From assembly GCA_023014485.1 (NCBI GenBank), contig JAJOZX010009424.1, positions 1-64,000 on the forward strand: a stretch of DNA of 64,000 nt, given 5' to 3'. Origin of the DNA: Bathynomus jamesi (lineage: Eukaryota > Arthropoda > Malacostraca > Isopoda > Cirolanidae). This document shows, piece by piece, positions 10,181 to 19,699 of this stretch. The number at the start of each line of letters is the position of its first letter. The first letter of the stretch is position 1. Position numbers and translations under genes: made by a program. The notes under the pieces are model-generated. The model ran no database searches. It was given only the letters and a program-made list of their open reading frames with translations, and had not been told where the DNA came from.

Positions 10181-11553
10181 CGAGGGCCACTCAATATATT
10201 TTACCCCAACTTTTTTTTTCTTTCCAAGTTTCCTTGTAAGTTCCAGAAATTTTGTACACAAGTAGTTACATACCGTTTTTACAAGTTTTTATTTTTCCAC
10301 ATAGTCTCCATCCTTTTCTACGGCTTAGCTCCACCTCGAAACAAGGGCCTTTATTCCTTGCTGGTAAAAGTCCGCTGGGTTCCGCTGGATCCACCTCTTA
10401 ACCTCCTCAACAACTTCATCGTCACTCTGAAACTTTCTTCCACGAATAGCATCCTTCATTGGCTCAAACAAATGGAAGTCTGAAAGTGCCAGATCCGGCT
10501 GATGGAAGGTCGGGTAACACAGTCAAGCGCATTTGTGTGATGGCCTCTCTTGTTTGTAAACTGTTGTGTGGTGTTGCTTTATCGTGCAAAAGGAGGACGT
10601 CTTCCAATTTTCTCTCCAGTCGAACTCGCTTTATACGTCTCTGGAGTCTCTGTAGGGTAGCAATATATGCCTCTGAGTTGATTGTTTGTCCTTTCTTAAT
10701 AATGTCCACCAAAATCACCCCTTTTATGTCCCACAAGATGATGGCCATAACCTTCCCTGCAGAGGAAGCCATTTTTAACTTTTTCTTGAATGGGGAGTCT
10801 GCGTGATGGATTGGCGTTTTCTTTCAGGTTCAAAGTGGTGTACCCAAGTCTCATCCCAAGTCACAATTCGTGAAAAGAAGTCATCCCCTGCTGTCTCGTA
10901 TCGAACCAACGACTCGGAAGCAAATTCTTTTCTTTGGACTTTGTGATCTTCAGTCAGTTGCCGAGGAACAAACCGTGAACACACTTTTGAGTATCCCAGT
11001 TGTTGAATTATCGTATTCACTCTTCCTTCACTAATTCCGAGCTTCAGTGATAACTCCTTGTATGTGACGTGCCGATTTGATCGAATGATGCTGTTAGCAC
11101 GTTGCACAGTGTGACATGTCACAGTCGATGCCGGGCGACCGCTGCGTGGCTCATCATCGAATTTGGCTCTCCCTTTCTCCGGTGATCTCAAACGTTTAGA
11201 CCAGTGTCCAACTGTGCTTCGATCAACACCACCATCTCCGTGAACGTTTTGTAGACGTTTGTGAATATTTCTAACTGTTTCCTTCTCTCCGGTTAAGAAC
11301 TCGATAACAGCTCTCTGTTTACGACGCACATCACTGTCAGACGCCATTTTCGAAACTGCGTTAACCATCGGTTTTATACAAGGGCGTGCGTTTAAAAGCG
11401 GTTTTATAAAAGGAGGGGAAGTTCAAACTGGAAAAAACCCGGTTATGTGAAGCGCAGAAAGTTCAAACTTATGGCCCAAAAGACATTTCAGCCTCATGGC
11501 CTATTATTTAGCTAAGGAAAAAGGGTGGGGCAAAATATATTGAATGCCCCTAG
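10181..11553 (-). mobile_element. DD34D mariner inserted in PLE copy A
   Basis: The ends are inverted repeats of about 28 bp: left cgagggccactcaatatatt, right ending ...aatatattgaatgcccctag, with TA on both outer sides (10179-10180 and 11554-11555). The 1373-bp element carries a single transposase on the minus strand. The uninterrupted sequence is preserved in PLE copy B (ttccatatatactg near 22720-22742), which identifies the exact insertion site. Confidence 0.92.
10309..11350 (-). pseudogene. Mariner transposase (DD34D), frameshifted
   Basis: The start is MASDSDVRRKQRAVIEFLTG (about 11347). An N-terminal HTH follows, then the FDDEPRSGRP linker, a second HTH (SLKLGISEGRVNTIIQQLGY) and the catalytic domain: IVTWDETWVHHFEPE (first Asp), LLHDKATPHNSLQT (second Asp) and LALSDFHLFEP (third Asp in a shifted frame), with about 34 residues between the last two. 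Frameshifts near 10775-10800 and 10500 disable it. Length, about 345 codons, is normal for mariner. Confidence 0.9.
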
Positions 11554-11890
11554 TAGATTAGCTAATACAGGTGAGAGGGGATTTCCCATCGCCAATCCAA
11601 ACGACATAGCATAAAACTTATTTTTAAACTGAAATTTACAATCTTCGACGCAAATCTTAATTAACTCAATAAGAGTGTTGTGTTGAACAGGGAAAGCATA
11701 TTCAGAGATCTTATCTTTTAAAAAATCAAGTAGGTCATCAACAGGAACTTTTGTGAATAACGAGCATATATCAAAACTTACCAGTTTGAAATTAGGGTCA
11801 CTAGGAAACTTCAGTTTGTCAAGAAGATCCATGCTATTTACAATATGTGCTGTGGAAATAGAGCCTACTGATGTATTTAATTTGAGCAGT
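11554..11890 (-). pseudogene. Penelope-like element copy A: RT N-proximal part
   Basis: The minus-strand reading FKLVSFDICSLFTKVPVDDL contains motif A of a PLE reverse transcriptase (catalytic Asp in FDI), followed by GLAMGNPLSPVLANL. It joins the RT segment at 10180 across the mariner insertion. The element is 5'-truncated near 11890, so no start is present. Confidence 0.85.
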
Positions 11891-12840
11891 TAATCCTAAC
11901 GTCCCCGTATCTTAACGGGAATTTTTAAAAGTTCCAACTAAACATTATAAGAACGTTGTAATAATTTCCTTTTGTTACCATTCTTATGAATTATAGATAG
12001 ATTTTTCTTTTTATTTATGACCCATGCACACTAGTGTAAGGACTAACTACGCATTCAGTAAGGAGCAAACACAATATTTAGGATAACTTTGAGTGATAGT
12101 GGTAATTGTAAATAGCGAATTTAGATTAAAGGTCAAACAGGGCAGCGCGTAAAATGCGAAACTAGCCTACTCTCTTTGGAGATAGGTTTACAGTAGGTGC
12201 ACCGAAACAGTGCCCCACTTCCACGTACTGTATGCTGATTGGCCACAACCAACTAACGCTACCCATTTTGAAATTATAAGAACACTCGCAATAAATACGT
12301 TTCAGCATTTCGCAGAGAGGCTTAATAACTATAGAGCTGTTCAGGAAACCTTTCAAATTCTGTTCGCAGTATACATTAAATTTTGGTCACTATAATAGTT
12401 ATAAAACCTTTGGTACTTAGAGATAACAGTAAATACGACAATTGGACAAGAAAAAGTAACGCAAGAAACATCCCGGTAACATGGTATTTAATCCCTAAAC
12501 GCATTATTACGATTTCGGTATTCCTTTATTAAAACTGATTTCATCTTGCTTTTAAGCGCATTTTGAAAATCAGTGCTTAAATCATTCCATAATTTCAAAC
12601 CTATGAAAACAGGTGACTTTGAGATGAAAATCTAAGGTGAGAAATAACATGCCTATTTCTATATCTAGAATGAATGATTAAATCTCTTGAGTTACAAAAT
12701 ATGGATCTTTTCAGTTTTATGAACTGTAAAATTTTAAATAAAAATACATTTTTCTAGTGTAGTTTTATCCGCTAATTTCAAAAATAATTCTTTTTTTGGA
12801 GAAACGAAAAGAATTATAATAATTTGCATTCAAAGTACTT
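11891..12840. other. No recognised gene
   Basis: AT-rich sequence with only short open frames on both strands near 12160-12395, which overlap each other and have no recognisable domain. No terminal repeats were seen. Confidence 0.4.
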
Positions 12841-13937
12841 AAAGATTGGTAGGTTAATTCGTGATATTTTCGTTAAAACTAACAAAAATATCACAACTTA
12901 ACCAAACCAATCATTAAGGGCGTACAGTTGACCTAACCCGTAGGTTTCGATTAATTTTAAGCAGCTTTTATCTAATAATTATATCCTGTTATATCCGCTA
13001 TAGCAAAGTTGGTGGGGAGACAGCAGTCCGCTAAAACGAATTTTTTTTTCTTCTTCTGACGTCATTATAATGGCACCACAAAATAATTTCGGAAAATTTC
13101 ACAAATTTTCATTAATATTTATGGATCTTATTTGTCATTTGTGCTCATATTGTATTTAATAATATTTCGTTAAAAATATGAAAAATCTTGAAGTAACTTT
13201 GTCGTTTAAGACAATTTGGAGGCATTTTCGGTACTTTCTGTTATCCCGGACCCCAGACTTTTTACCAGAATTCAATTTTGACACAGAATATTTTCGTTAA
13301 CACTAACGAAAATATCACGACTTAACCTAACCCCTTAACAAGGGCGTACAGTTTACCTAACCGGGCATTCAATTAACCTATTATAATTATTGGTTTTGTT
13401 TAACTTCCTTTGCAACATCTAAAGTCATATGATGGAGGGGACCTAGAGCTTTACGTGGGATCCGAACTAAGGGTCGCTACATAGTCTGGACGCAGCGGAC
13501 GGTCTCCCATCCAACTACCTCCCAGACCCAATGTCGCTTAACTTCGCTGATCAACGGGAAGCGGTGTTACGACATTGGCTATGACGTAGCCCATTAACCT
13601 AATTAGGTGGTAGGGTTAGGTTAAGTTGTGTTGTGATATTTTCGTTAGTTTTAACGAAAATATTCTGTGTCAAAATTGATGTCTGGGGTCCGGGATAACA
13701 GGAAAGTACCAAAATTATTAGGTAAAAGCTGCTTAAAATTAATGGAAACCTACCAGAAAATTATTGAATGCCCGGTTAGGTTAATTGAAAGCCCGGTTAG
13801 GTCAACTGTTCGCCCTTAACCATTGGTTAGGTTTAGTCGTGATATTTTTGTTAAAACTAACGAAAATATCACAACTTAACCTAACCAATCGTCAAGGGCG
13901 TACAGTTGACCTAACCGGGCATTCAATTACCCTAACC
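12841..13937. mobile_element. 1.1-kb foldback element with 5S-like core and palindromic subunits
   Basis: The left arm (about 12844-12992) is the inverted copy of the right arm (about 13718-13905): both carry the palindrome 'cgttaaaactaac' flanked by 'gatatttt' and 'aaaatatc', then 'cgtacagttgacctaaccgg'-like sequence, then 'aattttaagcagctttta'. A second inner pair (about 13222-13340 and 13612-13715) shares 'gttatcccggaccccagac'. Between the inner arms lies a 5S-rRNA-like stretch. No protein is encoded. The structure is directly visible; the element class is not known. Confidence 0.8.
13474..13580 (-). ncRNA. 5S rRNA-like sequence (pseudogene or 5S-derived SINE head)
   Basis: The minus strand reads gatcagcgaagttaagcgac, then a TTGGGTCTGGGAGGTAG-like stretch and gttggatgggagaccg. 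These correspond to the conserved A-box (GAAGTTAAGC) and C-box (TTGGATGGGAGACC) regions of the 5S rRNA internal promoter, in the right order and spacing. The 5' part (gccaatgtcgtaacaccgc) is diverged and the 3' part does not match well. A functional 5S gene is unlikely; a pseudogene or the head of a 5S-derived SINE fits better. Confidence 0.65.
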
Positions 13938-14019
13938 AGTTGATTAATTTTAATGTTAAATAAATATATGTATGTATATATGTATGTCTTCAGCTCATTA
14001 CCACAAAGAACAGTATTAG

Positions 14020-14670
14020 GTCCATTACTCTCCATAATCATGCTAACTGACATTGATGAGGACGTTACTAGGGACAGCACAGTAACATCCTTTGCCGATG
14101 ACACAAAGATTAGTTAAAAAAATAAGAAACCCAGAGGATATAGGATCTCTACAAACAGACATGAACAGAATCTACAAGTGGTCGGAAGACAACAATATGA
14201 AATTCAACGCTGAGAAATTTCAACTGTTAAGGTATAGAAAAAGGGAGGATCTAAAATCCATGGAATACTATACCCCAGATGGACAGGAAATTCGGAGAAA
14301 TTCTAAAGCAGAGCTTTCCAAACTGTGTGTCGCCAATACCTCCCAGGTGTGTTGCCAAATTTAGTTAATTATTTTCAATTTTTTGTATTTTGACATTTTT
14401 ATTTTTGTATCAACAAAATCGGCTACAAGATAAACCACCTACTGAAAAATTATCTGATATTTGATATTTGATAACAAAAATTAATTAGTGTGTCGCCAAC
14501 GTGAAAAGTTTGGAAAGCTCTGTTCTAAAGGATAATGCGAAATTTGAAACACAAAATAGATAGCAGTAAACAAAGCAAAGAGAATAACTGAGGCAGATAT
14601 GGAGAACCTTTAAACGAAGGTATAGGAATATAATGATTCCTCTATTGAAAACACTGATCATTCCCACTGA
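14020..14670 (+). pseudogene. CR1-like LINE reverse transcriptase fragment
   Basis: The reading LPQRTVLGPLLSIIMLTDI is the RT motif (LPQGSVLGPLLF in relatives), followed by VTSFADDTKIS, the catalytic YADD-type box. It continues TDMNRIYKWSEDNNMKFNAE, close to FKWAEDNNMKFNEEKF of the minus-strand LINE at 28.9 kb. The frame is interrupted at 14309-14522 by a 214-bp MITE and resumes afterwards with a decayed thumb region. It is truncated at both ends. Confidence 0.8.
14309..14522. mobile_element. hAT-type MITE with 8-bp target duplication
   Basis: The 214-bp insert begins cagagctttccaaac and ends with the inverted copy gtttggaaagctctg. It is flanked by perfect 8-bp direct repeats ttctaaag (14301-14308 and 14523-14530). 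Eight-base duplications and CAG-type termini are hallmarks of the hAT superfamily. It encodes nothing and interrupts a LINE reverse transcriptase frame. Confidence 0.93.
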
Positions 14671-14990
14671 TCATTTGTAATTATTTTTTTAAAATTTTAC
14701 TATGTTATTATAATTTAAAAATTTATAATTTATCTTTTTAAATCTTTTACTATGACTTATTTAATAATTTCTTAGTTTGTTTTTAGAAATTTTTGCTTAT
14801 TTTTTACTTTTTATAATTCTGGAATTTGTCTGAAGATGAGGGTTGTATCCCTCGAAATGTTGGATCAGTATTAAAATCACGCTGTATGTTGCGTCTTTGG
14901 TCTTCCTTTTTATTATACGTTTAAGGTTTCCTAGAAACAAATCTATCAATTCTATATTATTTATATATATATATATATGTGTGTGTGTTA
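14671..14990. other. AT-rich spacer with retroelement-like tail and (TA)n(TG)n
   Basis: No gene. A stretch at 14828-14860 reads ctgaagatgagggttgtatc followed by cctcgaaatg, a small hairpin followed by 'cgaaa' of a kind often found near the ends of retroelements. A (TA)n(TG)n run occupies about 14960-14989. Confidence 0.35.
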
Positions 14991-15083
14991 CACACAGACC
15001 GTGCATGGAACAAGGAACTCTTCTGGGAAAATTAAATCCAATTTTCTCAGAAGAGTTCCTTGTTCCATGCACTGTCTGTGTGC
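14991..15083. repeat. Palindrome with about 42-bp arms
   Basis: The left arm (14991-15032) and right arm (15040-15083) are reverse complements apart from a few mismatches, for example 'catggaacaaggaactcttc' and its complement. The right arm continues into a repeat family also seen at 25.4 and 28.05 kb, so this is probably two head-to-head copies of that repeat's end. Confidence 0.85.
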
Positions 15084-15117
15084 AACGAAAAAGTTTCTCA
15101 GGGGGGGGACCCGTTCG

Positions 15118-15497
15118 AAGTTGTAATATATATAGATATAGGGGAGATTGTAGACACCAATTGACCAGGAAAGTACTCCGGGGGGGAGGGGGCGATGTTA
15201 GACAGGAGACAGGGAGTGCTAGAACTCGCCGTTTCTCCTGTTACTGCCCTCCTTAGCTGATCTTAGCTGATCTCATCTACCCGTGAGCATTCCAGCATGC
15301 TCTCAAACGCACGTTTCTCCCTTTATTCCTCACTACACATTCGTGCATCTTTACACAATGCACAATCTTTTCAAAATTTCTATTAAAAAAAAAAAAATGG
15401 CATCAGTGAGCCTTATAGACCTTATTTTTGGCTCCATCCTCCTTTTGCGGAGGGGTCACTTTTGCGAGCGCTCACCCTTAGCCCCCCCTCCTTCCTA
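15118..15497 (+). mobile_element. Coding-less derivative of the Jockey-type LINE
   Basis: The 5' part (15142-15390) is the reverse complement of the 5' UTR of the LINE at 9230-9488, running from gattgtagacaccaattgac to a poly-A stretch and atggcatc. It is joined directly to the LINE 3' UTR (15418-15497), which ends agccccccctccttcctaca. The entire ORF1/ORF2 region is missing. The same join is present at 26158-26500. The insert is followed by a (TA)n tail. Confidence 0.85.
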
Positions 15498-15498
15498 C

Positions 15499-15543
<45 letters not shown>

Positions 15544-15560
15544 TGTATATATATATGACA
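15498..15560. repeat. (TA)n microsatellite
   Basis: A run of TA with one interruption (acagtgtata) follows the coding-less LINE derivative. Confidence 0.9.
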
Positions 15561-15857
15561 AACACTATTTCTTCGAGCAGTGATCCTTTTACGACATAAT
15601 TTTCCTTCAAACACCCGTGATTTACTTGCTCAGGTAAAAAGGGAAAGACAAAAACCTCAGATTGGGATATAAATTTTATACACTGCAGAAAATAAACTTT
15701 CTTACGAAACTGATACCGTCCATTACGAAGGTGTCACTTCCTTTTTCCGTGGCGACTCGCTTGCATTACGTTTACGCCCTTTAAGCTACCTACTTTTGCT
15801 TTTAGTTATTAACAAGTGAGAATCTGGCAAAGATGGTATGGGATATATATATATATA

Positions 15858-16430
15858 CAAGGTGTCCGAGAATTATCTGTACAATTTTTGGCTGTTATTA
15901 AAAGTCAACCATGAAGCGTAGAAATTCTAGTGTTCTCCCATTTTACAGAGAATCTCATTAAGTTTTTTCTGATACCACGTTTTGACAAGTTTTTTAGAAA
16001 TGTACGCGAGTGACAGACATTGATGATTTAAAAGCAAGAATCACAGCTGCTATTGAGCGAATTGATGTGGATATGCTGCAGCGTACATGGCAACATTTGG
16101 AGTATCGATTGGATGTTTTGCGAATCACTAATGGTGCACATATCGAATATTTGTAACAACGTTACTTTAATAAAAGAAACTTTTGAAAATGCAGATTCTA
16201 AATAATCTTGTTTAAGAATTTTACGTGTGTTATCAAGAATTTTATTAAAAGATGAAATTGTACAGATAATGTTCGGACACACTGGAATTTCTAAAAAACT
16301 TGTCAAAACTTGGTGTCAAAAAAAACTTAATGAGATTCTCTGTAAAATGGGATAACACTGGAATTTCTACACTTCATGGTTGACTTTTAATAACAGCCAA
16401 AAATTGTACAGATAATTCTCGGACACCCTG
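15858..16430 (+). mobile_element. Mariner-like element with about 143-bp TIRs
   Basis: The left terminus (15858-16000; caaggtgtccgagaattatc...) and right terminus (16288-16430) are reverse complements over about 143 bp with few differences, ending in TA on both sides. Between them only the last part of a DDE_3-type transposase remains: DIDDLKARITAAIERIDVD, then LQRTWQHLEYRLDVLR and NGAHIEYL before a stop (about 16012-16156). It is an internally deleted derivative. Confidence 0.92.
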
Positions 16431-16439
16431 TATATATAT

Positions 16440-16860
16440 GATGCAAACCCACAAGGAAAAAAATGATTCCAAGCATTTCGTGTATTCAGAAGTACACCTC
16501 GTCAGAGAATGAAAGGAGAAGGCGAGATGACAAAAATATATACAACGGACAGAAAAACAAAAAGATTAGCACATGATTAACAAGAGTTGATTAGAGGCAA
16601 AAGGTATTTTAACAGGATATTGTCAATTTTATACATTTCCACACTCTTATTGAAATTATTTTTAAAATGGATATATGACATTCTAGAATATTCCTTTCAA
16701 TTATATGTTTTTAACGAGCGCTTTAGAACTATCCCACTTGATACTATGATTACATCTATACATACTCTATGGTTGAACAATGCATTATAATTATTTGCTG
16801 TTCTACACGCATATTTATGCTGTTTTCCCCTAATATCTAACGTCTTACCCGTTTGGCCTA
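16440..16860 (-). pseudogene. Penelope-like element copy B: GIY-YIG endonuclease part and 3' end
   Basis: The minus strand reads IGQTGKTLDIRGKQHKYACR, then TANNYNALFNH, and ends NILLKYLLPLINSC. It matches copy A at 5795-6231, including the non-coding tail. The GIY half and the reverse transcriptase lie at 22056-22910, beyond a 5.2-kb insertion, so the two parts belong to one split element. Frameshifts occur in the middle. Confidence 0.8.
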
Positions 16861-17733
16861 TGAGGGGTCGCGCGTCTTAAGGTGCCTAAGCGCCACCACA
16901 GGCGAAAACGTGTTTTTGATGGATATCACTATTTTCACCCTTCCTCTATCGCGTGGTTTGGGTTATAATGACCTTACGACACTGGAAGTATGGTTGAAAA
17001 CCTTATGAAGCGAACTACTTTTTTCACCTCTATCGCCAGCTGGGGCTCTGCCGCCCAGATGTGTTGCGCGTCTTAAGGCCCCAATATCCCGTTCAACTGG
17101 TGGGAGGTGATGGGGGTGGGGGTGGGAACAGCAGGAGGAGCGTGAGCCAATGAAAACATGGCAGCCACACCGCTCTGCTTTCTGATTGGCCACCCGCTCC
17201 ACGCGCCGAGAGGGACACGACACAAACATCCCGCAGTACCTTAAGACTCGCGCTGCTGTTAGCAGGCGTCCTTTGTTCTTACTCATATTGCTGAATATTG
17301 CGTGGATTATTCTATTCACCCGCTTCTAACTATTATCAACGTGTGCAACAATGTCTCACCGTGCTAGTGATAGTGATAAAAAATCAATGGAATCATTCTG
17401 TGCCAGAAATCGCACCCAAGTTCGGCATAATAAGAAAATAAAAAAATTTAAAAAAATATATATATAAAATATGAAAATCTATTCCAAAAACTCATCAATA
17501 GGCTTCGGATAAATATGCATTTGCATATTTCATATGCAAATGCATATTTTAATGATTTTTTACGATAACTGCATATTTTTTATGTTAGGGCATATTTACA
17601 GTTTTAAGCATTTTGAAATGCATAATTTTTTCTTTTTCAGATGATATGGTGATATCTGGCAACCCGTAACTCTCAGCGTCAGTATTACCGCAGCGTTGGG
17701 AGGACTCATTTGAGTCGCTTGCCACCGCACAAA

Positions 17734-19193
17734 ATGCCGAAAGAGAAGAGAGCCAACACGCTATTCTAAAATTATATGTCGATGAATTTGAAGGTTTCAC
17801 TACAGATGGAAATGTGTTATTCTGCACCTACTGTGAAGTTCCTGTTGCTGCAGACAAAAGTTTAAGGTACAGCAACATATTCGCACAACTAAACACATTA
17901 AACAAGTTTGAAGACAGACAAGAAAGGTCAGCAACAGCAATTGATATCGACATCGTTACGTAAACCAGGACCTAGTCGGTCAGAATTCTGGACTGACTTG
18001 TGCAACGCTTTCATTTCAGCTGATATTCCTTTAGCAAAATTAACGAATGCAGCTCTCTGTGATTTCATAGAAAAATACACTGGTAAACAAGTTCCAGATG
18101 AGTAAACACTTCGCAAAAACTACGTCCCAGAACTTTACAGTTCTACTCTTGAATTGCTACGGGAAAAAGTGAGGGAATAAAGTGTGGGTGTCTCTAGATG
18201 AAACAATTGATGTTGAGCAAAGATGTGTAGTGAATTTTGTTTTTGGTATTTTGGGTGTGGAAACCGAAATTGGTAAATCATATTTGTTAACTGCAGATGT
18301 GCTAGATAAAGTGAATCATTCTACGGTAGCTGCATTTTTCAATGGTGCACTAGCTCTTCTGTGGCCAAATGGTATACAATACAACATGGTTCTTGTCGTG
18401 TGTACAGACGCGGCTGCATATATGTGTAAAGACATGGCAGGTCTTCAGGTTCTTTACCCGAAAATGATTCACATTACGTGCGTAGTTCATGGTCTGCACC
18501 GAATTGCTGAACTGGCTCGTTCTAAATTCCCCGATGTGAATTCACTGATATCATCTGTGAAGAAAGTGTTCTTAAAAGCTCCTTACCGAATATCTAAATT
18601 TAGAGAATTAGCTCCATATGTGCCGCTTCCTCCTTCAACCATATTAACCAGATGGGGATCCTGGTTAGACGCAGCAGTATACTACGCCAAGAACTTTGAA
18701 GCAATTAAAATTGTTGTAGAATCATTTGATCCAGAAGATGCTCAAAGCATAAAATGTGCAGGAAGCTCCACAAACAATAAGCATTCGAGAGGACCTTGTC
18801 TTCATATCCAGTAATTTTGCTTGTCTTTCACACACAATTGCGAAACTGGAGGAAAAAGGTTTAACATTGAATCGTAGCATTCAACTAGTTGAGGAAGTTG
18901 CTGATGCCTTGAAAAGTATCGAAGAATCGGACTCAGCCTATATTGTTAAACTAAACACACTGCTTTCTAAGAATAAAGGTTACGGCAAGTTAAAGAAAGT
19001 AAGCGATGTTCTAGTACACAAAACTGTAATTGACGACACCTTACAACCACTCGATATGTCTGATCTGTTAGCCTTAAAACATGTTCCTATTGTTTCATGT
19101 GACGTGGAACGCGTCTTCTCCGAGTATACAAATATTCTCTCTGATAACACCAGTACACATTTGAAAACTTGTCGATCGATTTTTACAAACTAG
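17734..19193 (+). pseudogene. hAT transposase, frame-broken
   Basis: The likely start is MPKEKRANTLF at 17734. A BED-type zinc finger beginning NVLFCTYCEVPVAADKSLR follows. The catalytic-domain region 18182-18800 contains VWVSLDETIDVEQRCVVNFV (the hAT 'D' motif), VVCTDAAAYMCKDM and HITCVVHGLHRIAELA. The C-terminal dimerisation region (18756-19193) includes VSCDVERVFSEYTNILSDN. It resembles the hAT family with CGGBP1-type N-termini. At least three frameshifts and a stop near 18104 make it non-functional. Length, about 485 codons, is near normal. Confidence 0.85.
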
Positions 19194-19273
19194 TTGGTGA
19201 TTCTATATAATTTGAGTGCGCTGATCTCAAAAATATAGTTAGTTTTTCCCTATCATGTATGGTTTTCTTACTA

Positions 19274-19508
19274 CAGGGTGTGTCATAAATCCCCATTTAT
19301 CCCCAAATGTGAACCATCTTATCGAGACCAACATTGGATTGCACATGCTAAACCATAAATTTTGTTGTTATAGACTACAGTAACGCTTACATAATAATGT
19401 AGGGTAAATATATATAACAACAGTCCCGTTCCCAGCAAAATACTCTCTCCCCTCCCATCAATGGGTGGTTAACATTTGGGGACAGATGAGGTATTACAAC
19501 ACCCCTTG
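19274..19508. mobile_element. Tc1/mariner-type MITE, 235 bp
   Basis: It begins cagggtgtgtcataaatccc and ends with a diverged inverted copy (…ggtattacaacaccccttg), with TA on both outer sides (19272-19273, 19509-19510). The subterminal words ccccaaatgt and acatttgggg are also inverted. It encodes nothing and lies between the two convergent genes of the hAT element. Confidence 0.75.
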
Positions 19509-19699
19509 TAGCACGAAATCTTTAGGTGATAGAGTAAAACCTAATTAAAGCTTAAATAGCTCCTAGCTCTTGGACAAGCATATTGCTTGTTTTGAAAGAA
19601 TAAAAAAATAACTGAAAGAAACAAAATATATTTACCTTTTTTACTTGCAAACATTTAAGGACTTATTCCAAAGACTTAATACTACGAAGGTAGATCTGA

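Noticed and set aside
12844..13937. CRISPR-like array from the recurring palindromes
   Set aside because: Spacing is irregular, units are inverted as well as direct, and the genome is eukaryotic.
14825..14862. Hammerhead ribozyme
   Set aside because: ctgaagatgag...cgaaatg recalls the CUGAUGA/GAAA core, but two extra bases interrupt the first box and stem III is not visible.
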